From Protopterus annectens (Eukaryota; Chordata; Ceratodontiformes; Protopteridae), in NCBI RefSeq assembly GCF_019279795.1, contig NC_056731.1, forward strand, positions 864,835,071-864,899,070: a DNA stretch of 64,000 nt. The letters run 5' to 3'. Positions 1-10,561 of this stretch are shown piece by piece; positions within the stretch are counted from its first letter, which is position 1, and the number at the start of each line of letters is the position of its first letter. The notes beneath the pieces were generated by a model that was not told the origin of the DNA, searched no databases, and worked only from the letters and a program-made list of their open reading frames with translations. A program made the position numbers and the translations under genes.

Positions 1-539
1 GTATGGGACAAAACATTGCAAACATTTTGACCATTAAGGAAAGGCTGCTGCTATGTGCCCCACTGTCAACTTTTAATTGTGGGGAAAAGTACTTTTTTTC
101 ATTTTTTAACTTAGGTTTTGGGCTACCAGAATTCTGGAGGGTATGTGCTTTAAATATTCTGAACTTTTATTATTTCTATCCTTCTCTTGGTTTGCAGAAG
201 GGGTTTAAAGAGGATGGATCTTTGGTAAGTTGTAGTTGCTTCATTCCCTGTGCCAGATCATTATTTTACATTGTTCCCCTATACAGCTAGCCAAATTAAC
301 TACCTCTGACTGCAGAATGAGAAGTATTTATCCTATAAGAGAAGAAATGTGGTGAAAAAGTTGGAAAGCTTATTGTGGGCAGGTGTGTGACAGGATATGT
401 ATCAAGGCTTTAATCTAAAGTAGTTATGTTTAATCAAGAAATAAACCATAAAACAGTGAATAGATATAAACAGAATGGATAATATCACAGCAGAACTAGA
501 TTACTAGAGTTAAAAAGCACACTCTAAAATAAAAATAAC
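1..539. other. unassigned AT-rich DNA
   Basis: I see no gene, RNA or recognisable repeat. A 95-codon open frame near the left edge has no family resemblance and low-complexity composition, so I do not call it coding. Confidence 0.5.
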
Positions 540-1795
540 AGCTCCTCAGATGGCTTAAGGTAAGCTCTCCAGATAAGTGAAATATAAAGTACCTGTGAAA
601 TAAGACCTCTCAGTCTTTTACAAATAGGTTAGGAAAGAAGCCATTTCCACAGGACGGGTGTTATATAGGCAAAGGGGTATCTACCATGGGCATCTATTTG
701 GGTATTGAGTATGAGTAGCATTGAATCGTCTGATAACCTGACCTACCTTGCAGAGACATAAGTCGATAAAAGCTCTTACAAATAGAGTGCAGACCACATA
801 TGGCTTGATAGCTTAGAGCAAATATATTCAAAGCTGGTGTCACTACAGCAAGAAGCTTGTCCAGATCTCACAGTCCAGGGTAACGAGAGGCACCAGCCAA
901 CATCCGGACTGCAGATTTCTATAGCACCAAAAAGAAACAAGGTTGCAATCATTAAGCCAAGATAAAACGCATTACAGTAATCAAGGTGGAAAGATACTAG
1001 TGTATGAGTCACCATAGTAAGGTCTAGTCATAGAATTAAGTGTTTGATCGCTGAGATATTTTTCATGATAATAACATGTCTTAACAATAGCTGACACTTG
1101 GCCCTTCATTGTCAGCAAATTATAAAGTATCACTCCAGGATTTCATGTACGTGGCACAAACTCCATCAGGAAGATAGCGAGAAATGGACACTCAGTTCCA
1201 CATTCTAGTAATGCCTCAGTCTTTGATGGGAAGAGTTTAAACCAGCATGCTTCCATGATCACCATACAATTTTCAGGGGTAATTAAATCAGACACTTGCT
1301 CCTGAAAAAGGAAATATATGGTAAATATTGCTAGCATGACAGAAAAATTGAAGTTCTCTGCTTCTTATGACATCTTCTAATGATAGAATGTGACTTTGAA
1401 TAATGCTAGAGCAAGGCTCTATCTCTATGCATCCCTCACCTGCAAGCTGGTAGTTATTGGATGACCTGCATGTTACTCTAGTCATTGTGAGGAGTCAGAG
1501 AGGTAAAAAGCAAACCAAGTAATACCTAAGTACATATGCTGTCAGCTGATCGGACTATCCTGATCCAAAGTGTCAAAAGCCACTGAGAGCTCAAGAAGAA
1601 CGAAAATGAAAATAACCTTTGATCTCTTGTCATTAAGAGGTCATTAATTACTGCAGTGAATGTGACCTGAGTACTGACATGAATCTAAAATACCATGAAA
1701 TGTCAGATATGAATGATACTGTAGCCATATGACTTTCTCGCTAACCTTTCTAATAGAAGGTAGATTAAACACCGGCTCCTATCTATCCATCTATC
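540..1795 (-). mobile_element. L2-type LINE ORF2 remnant (RT), 3' portion
   Basis: Read on the minus strand, this holds degenerate L2-clade reverse transcriptase. Around 1760-1790 is the block before the RT palm (SNLPS..RKV.EKV). Around 1560-1660 is a form of the NDLL...LDLSAAFDT block, and around 960-1010 is the C-terminal signature SFHLDYCNAFYLGL (family form SRLDYCNALYAGL). Stops and frameshifts occur throughout, so it is a dead copy. The same element resumes at 2079 after an inserted LINE 3' end. Lower boundary is approximate. Clade is assigned from remembered family motifs, not from a search. Confidence 0.7.
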
Positions 1796-2078
1796 CTCAA
1801 CTGTTTTTTTCTCGAAAAAATGTTTTTGAAGTATTGTTGACCTCATTACATGCTTTTATAACACTGTAAATATTATTTTGTGTTTTTTATCTGTAGGTAA
1901 TTTGTAACTCTGTAAGTATTACTTGTACCGTCTCTGTATGTCACTGTACAAATGATGTATCTGTAACTATTTGGAGCTTTTCTCCCTGGGTCTCCACTGA
2001 AAACAGGCTAATGGCCCATTCGGACACTACCTGGTAATCAAATGTAAAATAAATAAAATAAATAAATAGAAGACTGGG
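1796..2078 (+). mobile_element. LINE 3' UTR fragment of unassigned clade, nested in L2
   Basis: A 5'-truncated LINE 3' end on the plus strand that finishes in an (AATAAA)n-like tail. It shares its terminal 110 bp or so (the GGAGCTTTTCTCC and TCTCCACTGAAAA blocks, then GGACACTACCTGGTAA) with the LINE end at 50795-51205. It sits between two consecutive RT blocks of the minus-strand L2 (540-1795 and 2079-2318), so it inserted after the L2 was already in place. Confidence 0.65.
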
Positions 2079-2318
2079 TGAAAATTAACAGATTGGCTAG
2101 ATCTAAAGAAGACTTCTTCACAATAGGAGTCACTTAGGCCTCTTTAAAAGTAAATGGAACCTCCTACCTCATAATGAAGTCTGAATAGTTTGACAAATTG
2201 TTGGACCCAAATAATTATGCCAAGAACAAACCATAGAGAGTTGTAGGTAATGCCATAACAATGCCCATGACCTACTGATATCCAGCATATGAAAGCTAAG
2301 TCCTTCAAAAATCAAGAC
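2079..2318 (-). mobile_element. L2-type LINE ORF2 remnant, continuation
   Basis: On the minus strand this encodes the block just upstream of the RT palm (FTFKEA.VTPIVKKSSLDLAN; family form FKEAxVTPILKKPSLDPxxLANYRPISNLP). The next residues of the same block lie beyond the insertion, at about 1790 and below. It abuts the 3' tail of the CR1 at 2319. Confidence 0.65.
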
Positions 2319-3299
2319 TGTTCATAGGATCATAGGAGATTACTAGGCTATTGGTCATTTTAAGCCTAGCTGTTTCATCCCAATATAATACCATAGAAAT
2401 GCTAGTCAATACCCAAGATTGCATTTAGTGATGACTGCCCATGTCCAGGAGGGTTGTGGGCTCTGTCCCCACTAAGACTTTATGGTGACCCAACCACTTG
2501 TTGAGATTCCTCTTGAACACTGGCATGCAAGTGCTCTGCTTCACATGAATTGGTAGCCTGTTCCAAAGACGTGGCAGTCACTGGGAGATAAATCTGTCCC
2601 TCCAACATGTCCTATTTAAGTCACAGCTCATATTTAGAATATGCAGCAAGTTCATTAGGTTTGCGTCATGGATTGCTCTGTAGGTCAGGCATAAGTTTCC
2701 CCTATGAAGACTACACAATATGGAGTATAGTGCCTGGGACTTTAGAGTCAGTCTGTGTAAGGCACATGCTGGATCCCCTTTATCTTCTTTGTTAGAAACC
2801 TCTGAGGTCTCTCTAATTACTGCAGGTGCTTAGTATGGTAAATGCCAAATGGGGCATTATACTCAATTATGAGCCAGATTAGTGCCAACTTCTTTTCCTC
2901 TCAAGGTGATGCCTTTACTAATCAAGTGTACTATGTAGAAAGCTTTCCTTACTACAGTAGATACATGGCGGTCAAAGTTAAGGTCGCGGTCAACTTGTGA
3001 TCTAGGTCCCTTACCACTTCTTGGCTACTTAGGGTACTGTTGTTTACTTGATAGTGTGAGGGGACATTGTTTGTACCAAAGCGAATGATGATGCATTTCT
3101 CTGCATTCATTTTGAGACTGTGACTAATACACCAGTTGTTGGTGTGCGTGAGACCCTTCTGGAGTATACTGATATCATTTGGGGATTCAATAATTGCACC
3201 TAGCCTGCAGTCTTATGCAAACTTGGCCAGCTACAACCCTTTAGTTTTGACATGAACTTCTGAGAAGTTTATACTATGCAGGCTACCTCAAGGCATTAT
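2319..3299 (-). pseudogene. CR1-like LINE ORF2, 3' part and 3' UTR
   Basis: The minus strand reads the RT C-terminal half: a degenerate catalytic block (AKFA-stop-DCRLGAI; the related copy at 57.5 kb has FTDDCKLGAI), then ILQKGLT.TNNWC, RLWNRLPIHVKQST and FKRNL..W, and ends in the octamer tail seen in other copies (CCTATGAT). Stops and frameshifts are present. The upstream half of the same element is at 3783-5405; the copy is split by an inverted CR1 fragment. Confidence 0.75.
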
Positions 3300-3782
3300 G
3301 TCTGTATTCTGTCTTCAACAGGCTTTTGAGGGGAGATCTATGCCTGACCTACAGGGCATTGTCAGACCCCACTCTGGACCTCCTGCATAACTGCAAAACA
3401 AATAGCACCAGAATTACCTATGCTAAAGACTTTAACCTGCTGGAGAGACAGGTAAGTATCCCAGAGATTACCCCATCTTTGAAACAGGCTCCCCATCCAT
3501 GTGAAGCAGAGTTCCTCCCTAACCCAATTCAAGTGCAACCTGGACAATTGGATGGGGAACTGGAAATTCATCCCTGGTTTGGCTCCTATGTCTCTAATGG
3601 ACGCAGGCAACCTGTAAATGGTTCATCTCCCAAGTCCTAGCTTGTAAATGCTTCATCTCCCAAGTCCCTGCTTACACTTATCAAGGGTATCAGAACTTGT
3701 CAGATATTTGGAATGCATGGCTAGGCTTAAAAAGGCCTTTGTGGTTGTTAGCCTACTAAACACCTATGAACCAAACAGTAGG
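3300..3782 (+). mobile_element. 5'-truncated CR1-like fragment nested in an older CR1
   Basis: The plus strand encodes only the end of ORF2 (LLRGDLCLTYRALSDP...) followed by the CR1 3' UTR and tail (CCTATGAACC near 3766). On either side the minus-strand CR1 continues in register: 3783 and above encodes the GVPQGS-type block (as GCHRDQ in one frame), and 3299 and below encodes the next residues (SEVHVKTKGL). This is a head-to-head CR1-in-CR1 insertion. Exact ends are uncertain by about 10 bp. Confidence 0.7.
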
Positions 3783-5405
3783 GGAGGGCCCACCACTGAT
3801 CCCTGTGGCACCCCACTGGTAACAGGTCTGCTGGTTGATGTGGAGTCACCCACTTTGATAGTGTCTGTCCGGTTTGTGAGCCAGTTGGCAACCCATCTTA
3901 CAATGAAGAGGTTATATTCAGTTTGCTAAGTTTATTGGTAATGCCTGAATGTGGGATTGTGCTGAAAGCCTTTGCCAGGTTGAGGTATGCTGTGTGCACT
4001 GATTTGCCCTCGTCAATGGCCTTGGTCATATTTTCAAAGAAATCCACCAGATTTAACAGGCAGGATCTGCCCTTCACAAAGCTGAATTGGGTAGGATCCA
4101 GGGTTTGGAGGTCACCTATGTCTTTATTTATGAGGACCATAATGATATGTTCCATGGCCTTACAGTTGAGGCTGGTCAGGCTTATGGGTCTGTAATTTCC
4201 CGGGTCTGATTCTAGGCCACCATTGTGGAGGGGAATAACTGTTGCTGTTCTCCATTCCACAGGAACAAAGCTTGTGGTTAGGCTATGACTGAAAAGGGTA
4301 CTTAGTAGTGATGCTAGTTCATGTTTTATCCTGTTTAGAAGACAGCCTGGGATAGAGGCTGTGTTTTTTGTCTTGAACAAGGCTTTGACGATCTGCTCTT
4401 CAGATATGTAGGGTGGGAGGGGGGGGGTGGGAGAAGGATTGTAGTAAGTTAGGAGAGGATAAGGGAGTGAAATTTTCACCAAACTTGTCTGTTAGCATGT
4501 TTGCTTTCTCTGTGGGGGATAGTGTGTGTGATACCTTTGGCCTCTAGTTCTGCACATGCTTGGGTCTTACCCTTTAGGTTACATACATAGCTGTAAAAGG
4601 CCTTATGGTTATCCTTGGCTGGACTTGCTAAGTTTCTCTTAAAGGTGTCCTTGGAGGATTTCACAAGTTGTCTTATTTGCCAGTTGAGGCTGAGGAGGGT
4701 GCTTTTCCATTGTTGGGGCCTTGCCTTTGTTTTCTTTGGACAGCAACATTTTGTATTTATTGTAAAGATTGTTGATGCTGGATGTCCACCATGGCAGCTT
4801 GTTTTTATTTGGGATTCTAGCTTTGATTCTTTCTGGTACAGCCATGTTTATACACTTACGCAAGTGATTGTACATGGCTTTAGTGTAAGCTTTGGCATAG
4901 TTACCACTTCCAGCTTGGGGTGGGGCTTGGAATGTATTTATATAGTTTGCCTTGGTGAAGTCTTTTAGTCTGATTTCACCTTTTGTGAGTTCTGGTGTTT
5001 GTGTCAGCTCAAAGGTGACTGATTTGTGGTCATTTGTAACTAATGAGGGTTTGAGATTTGCTGCAATGCTTCTGTTTGACATGTTGGTAAGGACCAGATC
5101 CAGAGTGTTTGTTCCCCTTGTCAGGTTATGGACAATTTGCAACAGGGCATTTGAATTAACAAAGTCAAGGAACTTGTAAGCTAGCGAGTTAGGGCTAGTG
5201 TAGGTTTCCCAGTTGATGGTGGGATAATTGAAATCCCCCATAACCAGTGTGTTTGGTAAAAGTTGGATTGTCTCCTATTTGGTCAGGTAGGCTTTGTCGG
5301 TGTCGTTACCCATGGAGGGGGATCTATAATTGGCTATGACTGGGGGTCTTACACATTGTAACTTGGACCTAGACCAACTCTATGGAGTTGTCCAGTCTGT
5401 GATGC
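3783..5405 (-). pseudogene. CR1-like LINE ORF2: endonuclease C-terminus and RT N-terminal half
   Basis: On the minus strand, 5241 down to 4639 encodes the end of the AP endonuclease (MGDFNYPTINWE; TLDLVLTN; NDHKSVTFEL) and the linker (LPWWTSSINNLYNKYK). A frameshifted piece follows at 4664-4476 (AFYSYVCNLKGKTQ). Then 4482-3898 encodes RT with ATVIPLHNGG, DPGNYRPISLTSLNCKAMEHI and FVKGRSCLLNL. The first catalytic RT aspartate is lost: AYLNLAKAFSTIPH where other copies here read AYLDLAKAFDTIPH. Inactive. Confidence 0.8.
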
Positions 5406-5714
5406 CCCACCACTGGCCCAGTAATCAAGGAGCCTCAATCCTCAACACTGGCAACAGTGGGGGACATACATCGGGAAGATGACAGGTCCACACACAATAT
5501 TTCCAGATGCAGCTTTCTGCATCAACTGCAATTTGCCTTAAGAGCACACAGAGACCACAGTCAGTCCAGGGCTGGTTTCTCCCTTTTTCTAAAGATACCA
5601 ATAAGACTCCCCAATGGCACAGCTATAAAGTTGAGATCTCAGCTGAGTGGCCAAGCCAAGATCTCCAACACTCTCTCTGTCCAACCAGTGCTTTGTGTCC
5701 CTGCCCAAGTAGCT

Positions 5715-5715
<1 letters not shown>
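5406..5715. other. unassigned sequence between CR1 and microsatellite
   Basis: No recognisable domain or repeat. It could be further 5' sequence of the CR1 but no endonuclease motif is readable. Confidence 0.4.
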
Positions 5716-5793
<78 letters not shown>

Positions 5794-5806
5794 TCTTTGA
5801 GGTTTG

Positions 5807-5883
<77 letters not shown>
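5716..5883. repeat. (CA)n microsatellite, two blocks
   Basis: Two (AC)n runs, 5716-5792 and 5813-5883, separated by about 20 bp. Long Cys-Val or His-Thr open frames across them are translation of the dinucleotide and not genes. Confidence 0.98.
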
Positions 5884-5885
<2 letters not shown>

Positions 5886-7029
5886 GGAAAGGCTGGCAGA
5901 GGTTTGCTAGCTATGCCCCCTTTTGCCCAGACTATAAGGTAGTTAAAACTGCCACCAAACAGCTCCTTATCGGCTACTTTAAGGCCCTTAACAAAAGGGT
6001 GTCCAATCTTACTGTGTAATGTTACTATCAATACCAGTGGTAGTTTGACCAAGAGCAATGCTATTAGGAGTGGCCTACTCAGTGTCACCAAATAAATATG
6101 CAAGTACTCTCAGAAGTTAAATATCTCTAGTCAGATCAGCCACAATGAAATGTATAAATATATTTAATAAGAAATAATAAAAGAACAAGAAAATACTTGG
6201 TATATATTTACAGTGATATCAGAGGTCAAAATCACAGGAAATATTTGAAACAACATTGCAGGACAGTCTCAAACATATAAAGAAAAATAAATTAAGCTTT
6301 CCTATATTCCTGACAATATCTAAGAGAATTACTATACCCTAATAACTTAGTTAATTAAAGCAGCAAGACAGATGTGTGGTGAATGGTTCTTGTCAGGTCC
6401 AAGACAGAATACAGAAAGCACAGTCTCTCTCAGAGAGTTCTTAAATTAATATCTCAAATATTACTGCTGGGATAGCTTGCAGAATGACATCATTTGTTGT
6501 CATCTGACTCTATCCCAGGTGAAAGCCCCCACTGCTGAAAGCTGGCAGTATTTAGCATCTACCTGTGAAAATACATACACAAGGGCTTTTCCTCAGATCT
6601 TGGTAATTGCTGGAAGTCATAAAACACTTCCAAGACAATACAGAATGTTCCCTAGTTCTAGACATTGTGTCTGTTACTGCACTGAAACTGAAACATAACA
6701 TCTGTTTATGGTCTGACTTTAAAGTAATTTAATTTCAGCTGTTTTTCTGAAGTTAATCTTCTGTATTCCAGTTTCCACTGATAAAATATATACATGTAAA
6801 CAGTTACAATAGTGCAGGCACATTTCTGTTCAATTCCAGTAGGGCATGCTGTGGTTACATTTTAACACATTGCAAAAACCTTTTCAGCCCACACTTCTGT
6901 ACCAGCAGTTTGATATGCACCTGACATACAGTTCTAATACATTTGTAACACAAGTATCTTATATGAATCATGTTGATATTCACAAATGCCATATAATTAT
7001 TTACAAAATAACGTATAGCTGGGCTGTCA
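5884..7029. other. unassigned AT-rich DNA
   Basis: About 1.1 kb without a gene or recognised repeat. A short minus-strand frame near 5960 ([10 protein letters not shown]) faintly resembles an endonuclease GDFN block, but not enough to call. Confidence 0.4.
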
Positions 7030-7640
7030 GTATCTCCCTTTGTCACACAGTCTACTAGATGGGAGGTAAATTTATCTCTAATATAGATTGAAGCACTGCG
7101 TCCTTTGGTTTTCACATGTTCATTTTGCAGTCTAAAGGTGTGGAAGGCATTGTAGCCTTGCAATGCTGGGGTGCTCTCTGAGGCCTTAAACCAGGTTTCT
7201 GTGACTGCACAGATATCTACATCTTCTAGTGATAGAAATGCTCCCGGGAGCACAGTTTTTGGATTAAGCTCCAAGCATTTAGCAGCATGACCCTTATTTT
7301 GTTCTGATTGGTTAATTTCACATCAGACCTTGCCTAAAAAAGGGACTAGGGGAGAGGCAAGAGCCTTTGCCAGCAGCCAAAAGGCTAGAGGTGCCAGGTG
7401 CAAACTGTCTCTGACAAAGCAGCAAGGTTTGTCGACCATGGCTACCCGGGTTGACAGAAACTGGATCCCCTTTGAATGACACCAAAAACTGAGACAATTA
7501 TTTAAATCAATCATTTTTTGTTTATAATGTGTCATCATTCTAGGTGAAGGTAGCATGCTGCTCACGGCTAGGGACATACCTGCCTGGGGCACATACTCAA
7601 GGAGCTCAACCATGTCTCTATTCATATAGTCCAGTTCACA
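7030..7640 (-). pseudogene. CR1-like LINE: ORF1 esterase end and ORF2 endonuclease start
   Basis: On the minus strand, 7625-7323 encodes the C-terminal part of the CR1 ORF1 SGNH-esterase-like domain: AVSSMLPSPRM, WCHSKGIQFLS, then RDSLHLAPLAFWLLAKALASP, which carries the D-x-x-H catalytic pair. Then 7274-7040 encodes the endonuclease N-terminus (DICAVTETWFKASESTPALQGYNAFHT; GRSASIYIRDKF). This is the ORF1/ORF2 junction, normally lost because most CR1 copies are 5'-truncated. The fragment ends abruptly near 7035 and has no RT attached. Confidence 0.7.
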
Positions 7641-8089
7641 GTAACTTTTTTCAAAATGCTCTTTGGGTGAGTAAAGGAAAAGAGAAAGGAATTCATGATG
7701 TTGGCAATCTCATCAGCAAAAATAATGAAGTTTCCAAACCCTTTGAGGGAAAAAGAGACTTTTGAGTGAACAGATAGGACAGACTGAACAGATTTTTGAC
7801 CCCTTCAGTAAATTGCAGTTGAACAAATTAAAGCTGCAGAAATGTCAAAATATAAGAATAGTTCCCTGTTATGTGAGATTTCTGCATTACAGACAACGAA
7901 ACAGTTGATATTTAAGTTTTTCCTCAGTCAGAGGTGATCATTGTCCTGCTTGTTACAGCCTATGTCCTTGCCTACTCAACTCATAAAGTTCACAATCAAA
8001 TCATTTCTCGAGAACTCAAAGAATCAAGAAACATACACATTCTGGGGTAACCAAATACCAAACAGCACTGACAGCTTATTTTTATCTCA
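7641..8089. other. unassigned sequence
   Basis: No gene or repeat family recognised. Confidence 0.4.
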
Positions 8090-8767
8090 TACAGGAGCTG
8101 GTCTACAAAGGGTATCAAAGTGATACTGGCAATGTTTCTCATATCCTTATAATGGACTGGCACACTGTGGTGTTGTAATACTAGTGGGACCTTAAACAAT
8201 GCAAACCACCAAAATATCCCAACCATGAGGCATGCTCCACCACAAGGCTCTGGGTAATTAGACCAAACTGGAAACTCACATCCAGTGGATGCCTTGAAAA
8301 TGTGCTGCAGGGGAAACAACCTGAGTGAAGCCCAGGCCCTCTATAATACAGTGAAACACAATGATTACTTCAACAGATTTATCACTGAGATTGTCAATAA
8401 ATTCACCAAGACCGATCATGTCGGTGGTGGTCATGCAGAATATCAGTGGAGAAATCCACAAGCTCTTTAATGAAATACTCCGAGTAACTAAGTGGACTGT
8501 ATACCAGAAACAAATCTGCAGTTCATTTCTGCAGTGTTGACATATTCAAAGATGTTGGCACATCCAGAATTAAGCTTGGAAAATCCCATATATGTTTTAA
8601 AATAAATGGCAACTTCACCTTCAGCCTTGCCTAGGACTCTGATTAACATGCAGACCTGGATGAATAGATGCCATAAAATAGTGTTCAGAGTTTTCATTAA
8701 GCCATACATCTGTGATAAAATGTCAAATAAACATCATGAAACTGATTTGATATCAAATCAGGCTTGT
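8090..8767 (-). pseudogene. L2-type LINE endonuclease remnant
   Basis: The minus strand carries a degenerate endonuclease. Residues near 8730 read FITDVWLNENSEH (family TETWLxExD), 8650-8490 reads GEVAIYFKTYMGFSKL and ANIFEYV, and 8420-8280 reads MIGLGEFIDNL then EGLGFTQVVSPAAHFQGIHWM (family GDFNIH..., FTQHVxxPTHxxGHTLD). Frameshifted at several points. The gypsy element inserted just upstream of its N-terminus at 8771. Confidence 0.55.
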
Positions 8768-8771
8768 CTTG
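8768..8771. repeat. 4-bp target-site duplication of the gypsy element (left)
   Basis: CTTG here matches CTTG at 13548-13551, flanking the two LTRs exactly. Four-base duplications are normal for Ty3/gypsy integrases. Confidence 0.8.
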
Positions 8772-8998
8772 TGTTATATCCTGGTAAATAAGGAGACCAC
8801 ACGGTTCTGGAGTTGTAAGGCCTTTCCTTCATAAGAACCTCCAGGTGCGCACCCATGTTACATGTTCACATCTTCCCCATAGCCATACGTACACCGGAAC
8901 CAACAAGTGACCAGAGAATACAGAACCAACACTACATGTTGTTAATCCCCCACAGCGCCCCTACAGCACAATAACAACATTACCTGCCCTATACTACA
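8772..8998 (-). repeat. 3' LTR of the gypsy element
   Basis: 227 bp. On the minus strand it starts TGTAGTATAGG and ends GGATATAACA, i.e. TG...CA. It differs from the other LTR only near 8827-8831 (CCTTC versus CTTTA). Confidence 0.95.
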
Positions 8999-9011
8999 TT
9001 CCTCCCCTCTT
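8999..9011 (-). promoter_or_regulatory. polypurine tract of the gypsy element
   Basis: The minus strand reads AAGAGGGGAGGAA immediately before the 3' LTR, the expected place and composition for the plus-strand DNA primer. Confidence 0.85.
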
Positions 9012-9164
9012 AAGCTGTGACATACGCCTCCTTACATAAGAGAAACGAGGGAGCAAGTCAAAAAAACAATCCATCCAGTCACTTAATTTCTAAATAACCG
9101 GCTAGTTATTAAACGGTTACCATGCAATCAAGTTATGTTGTCCTTCTAACCTATACATGCACTT

Positions 9165-10561
9165 TTAACACTGATAGTCCTTCAAGTAACTAGGTTTAAC
9201 CAGTGCACGCTTAGAACGGCGCAATGGTACCACACTAGGTGACTCCGGTGTCACAGTTACCACCTCTGGTACAGGTGTGTCCATCCCTGGAAAGGTTTGG
9301 GTCCTCAGGAACCTCTCCTTCCAAGTCCCGGCGGTCTTCCTCGGGCCCCAGGATCGGAGATCCTCCTGCCGCTGCGAGCCCTTCTCCCGAAACTAATGGT
9401 ATTTCCGGGGCTTGCAGTTCCATGAAGTCCTTCTTCTGTTCACTCCGCAGAATCTGGTCCACATGTCTCCTCACCAAGAAACCTCCATTCAACCTCACCT
9501 GGTACGACAGTGGACCTGTGCTCTTGACAATGAACCCTGGAATCCATTTAGGTCCATAGCTGAAGTTTCGAGTCATCACTGCATCTCCCGCAAGGAAACT
9601 TCTCTCTCTCCGTCGTCGATCATGATGTTCTTTTTGCCTCCACTGTGTCCTCTCCACCTTAGCTCGGATGTTTGGATGCACCAGATCCAATGTTGACCTT
9701 AATCTCCGTCCTTGCAACATCTCGGCAGGTGACAATCCGGTCGTAGACTGGGGTGTAATGCGGTAGTTGAATAACACCCTTGACACTTTTGCTGCCATAC
9801 TTCCGTCTCCGGCCTTTGTCATCATTGCTTTAAAGGTCTGGACAGCCCTTTCAGCACAGCCATTTGAAGCCGCATGGTATGGTGCTGATGTGACGTGTAC
9901 GATGCCATTTTTCCAGAAAACCCTTGAACTCTCCACTCATGAAACATGAAGCATTATCTGATACAATAGTCTCTGGTAGTCCTTGGCTACTGAAACTCTT
10001 CCTCAGGCATTCAATGGTAGTGGTGGAAGTGGTTGTTTTGACTGGGTAGGCATCCATCCATTTAGAATGAGCATCCATTATTATCAAAAACATTGCCCCA
10101 TAAAAGGCCCTGCATAGTCTATATGAAGTCTCTGCCAAGGTCTACTCGGCCACTCCCATGGGTGTAGTGGTGCCGCCACAGGTGAGTTGCGATGTTGTTG
10201 ACAGGTGTTACACTCTTTCACAGCGACTTCAATGTCGTGGTCCAACTTGGGCCACCAGAAATAACCGTGCTAAGGCCTTCATTCTGGTGATGCCCACATG
10301 ACCCTGGTGCAGCTGTTGTAAAAGTGCACGTCTTCCTGGGGGCGGAATTATCACTCGTGCCCCCCACAACACGCATCCATCTTGCACACTCAGCTCTGTT
10401 TTCCTCACCTCATAGGGCCGAAAAACTGGATCAGTTTGTTGTGTTGTCCAGCCTTGCTGGACCCACTGAAACACTCGAGCCAGCACCGGGTCTTTTCGTG
10501 TCCATTCGCTCAGTTCCCTCGCTGACACCAACGTGATGTCCTCCATCATCAAAACTCGGTC
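9165..10561 (-). pseudogene. gypsy integrase region of pol, frameshifted
   Basis: In frame with upstream pol but separated from it by a TAG at 10562-10564. Order on the minus strand: the two His of the zinc-binding domain (LHQGHVGITRMKALAR), a frame change near 10262, the two Cys (ECNTC), the catalytic core with first Asp (HIDYAG), a frame change near 10105, AMFLIIMDAHSKW, second Asp (VSDNASCF), a frame change near 9918 at an A5 run, the Glu block (APYHAASNGCAERAVQ), then the C-terminal domain. A last frame change near 9300 reaches the usual tail VPLRRSKR...YLKDY, stop at 9165. As it stands it cannot make integrase. Confidence 0.85.

Noticed and set aside
3..290. 95-codon frame at the left edge
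   Set aside because: No family resemblance, low-complexity residues, no supporting context.
5589..6103. Long Cys-Val and His-Thr open frames
   Set aside because: They are translations of (CA)n/(TG)n microsatellites, as are similar frames at 16.5-17.0, 17.8-18.4, 22.8-23.1, 23.3, 38.5 and 50.0 kb.
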